Source: Pelecanus crispus
Taxonomy: Eukaryota > Chordata > Aves > Pelecaniformes > Pelecanidae
Direction: 5' to 3'
DNA: 64,000 nucleotides
Assembly (NCBI RefSeq): GCF_030463565.1
Contig: NC_134644.1
Coordinates: 127,717,388 to 127,781,387 of the forward strand
Positions 62,850-64,000 of the stretch are shown piece by piece (positions within the stretch are counted from its first letter, which is position 1; each line of letters starts with the position of its first letter). The position numbers and the translations under genes are program-made. The notes beneath the pieces are model-generated. The model was not told the origin of the DNA. It saw only the letters and a program-made list of their open reading frames with translations, and did not search any database.

Positions 62850-63734
62850 GAAGAATCATCTAATGTATTTTATAATATTTTTAGGATTGTTAGACAAGGA
62901 AGCATAAATCTTTCCCTTTTAGTGAAATGCACATGAAATACCTGACATACGTTCAAGGGCCGTTGATTTCAAATGACAGTACTAGTATGTTTAAACTCAA
63001 GCATGTCTGTAAGACCTTTGCTGGACTAAAATCTTAATGAAGTGTATTCTAAAATTTTGGAAATTAGTTAAATTAATACTTCTTTTAAAGTTTTTCCTGT
63101 ATTCACCAACAAGTGAAAATCTATGAAGGAGGAATTCTGTCCTGACTATCAATTGGGCATGTTTAACCTAGATTTAGTTAGACCTACTGTATGTTAAGTA
63201 AATTTGCATTGATTATTAAAGCCCTAATTTATTCGCTTTCCTTGTTTGATTAAATGTTACCTCCTCTTCCATGTTCATTTAGTAATAAATGGAAACATAA
63301 CATTGTAGAGTTCATGGTTCAGATGGAATACAAAAAATGCAGTAGAACAGATGAGGATTTTTGCATAAGTAGATCCGTTTAATGCTAAGAAAGCCTAAGC
63401 ACAAAGCCTGTTTTTAATTTATTTTTTTTACTACTTAGAAGATAAACTTCCACTACAGTTTTCTTTTTTATGCTTGCTTAGGGCAACATCATTTCTTGAC
63501 AACTGATGTTTGAAGTAATCTGCCTCCTTTGAGATTAGTGATATATCCAACATTATCTATATCTCACAGCCTTTCTATATTTCTAAATACACTGCATGAT
63601 AGAAAGAAGACTTCATTTTTCACTGCATAAATAAATTTTAATTTCTTTGCTTTGAGTTGAAAAAAAAATGAGTGTAGTCCATCTCTTCTCTCACATTATG
63701 GCTATTGAAATACCTTTATCTACCAAACAGAAAA

Positions 63735-63780
63735 TTACTAGTTGCAAGTAAATTAAAGTTACTAGTTACAATAAATTAAA
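63735..63780. repeat. Imperfect 22-24-bp tandem duplication
   Basis: TTACTAGTTGCAAGTAAATT followed by AAAG (63,735-63,758) is repeated with small changes at 63,759-63,780. It is a local duplication in AT-rich DNA. Confidence 0.7.
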
Positions 63781-64000
63781 ATACATTGGTTTTCTGCTAA
63801 TGAAGACACTAAAAAACGCTTGAAGAAAAGAAGGAGGATCAAGATCAATAAAATTGACATATGCATTTATAGCAGGCAGTGTAATTTTGTCCTAAATTCT
63901 GCTTTCTCCAAATGTATCCAGAGTACACCTCTGACACAAATTAACCTGTTGACAGAGTTGTAGGTGATGGAATTCTGCACTGTAACTACTAATTGCTTTT

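Larger units (their letters stand above)
61836..64000 (+). other. DTNA: DTNA intron continued, to the end of the window
   Basis: No coding exon recognised. A GC-richer block at about 62,100-62,830 carries only chance-like frames and ends in an A run. The rest is AT-rich with a small duplication near 63,735. The expected third DTNA coding exon was not seen. Confidence 0.55.

Noticed and set aside
1-64000. tRNA, rRNA, CRISPR or bacterial-type operon content
   Set aside because: None seen. The sequence is vertebrate nuclear DNA with split exons and avian retroelements.

Overview
The window reads as nuclear DNA of a bird. It holds two CR1-type LINE copies with avian-style ATTCTATG octamer tails or their remnants, and a family of ERVL-like solo LTRs of the kind found in bird genomes. 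It also holds two short exons whose joined translation matches the N-terminus of alpha-dystrobrevin (DTNA). Gene density is very low and most of the sequence is AT-rich intronic or intergenic DNA. The species cannot be told from the sequence alone.

Layout. Positions 1 to about 36,420 contain no protein-coding exon I can support. This is either sequence 5' of DTNA or, more likely in part, the intron before its first coding exon. The region carries one young solo LTR (16,517-17,102) and a few short simple repeats. The first coding exon of DTNA lies at 36,421-36,488 (+). It is followed by a 5,598-bp intron that carries an LTR inserted inside an older LTR (36,802-37,964). The second coding exon is at 42,087-42,167 (+). 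From 42,168 to the end of the window everything appears to be DTNA intron. That intron holds a sense-oriented solo LTR (47,225-47,823), a 2.4-kb CR1 with an uninterrupted 754-codon reverse transcriptase frame on the minus strand (51,382-53,782), and an older decayed CR1 (59,716-61,835). The older CR1 is split by another solo LTR (60,486-61,067).

How the parts relate. The only host gene is DTNA, a dystrophin-related scaffold protein of the dystrophin-glycoprotein complex. The two exons encode its first 49 residues, joined by a phase 1 intron with consensus splice sites. All five LTRs belong to one related family. Three have perfect 5-bp target duplications, one has a near-perfect duplication, and one has a decayed duplication. 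Four keep an intact TGACGTCA (CRE-type) palindrome beside a TATA-like box. The nesting gives an order of events: old CR1 and old LTR first, younger LTRs later.

I did not find a previously undescribed system. The observations most worth following are the arrangement of near-identical LTRs around the two DTNA exons, the possible promoter in the sense-oriented LTR inside the DTNA intron, and the well-preserved CR1 frame.
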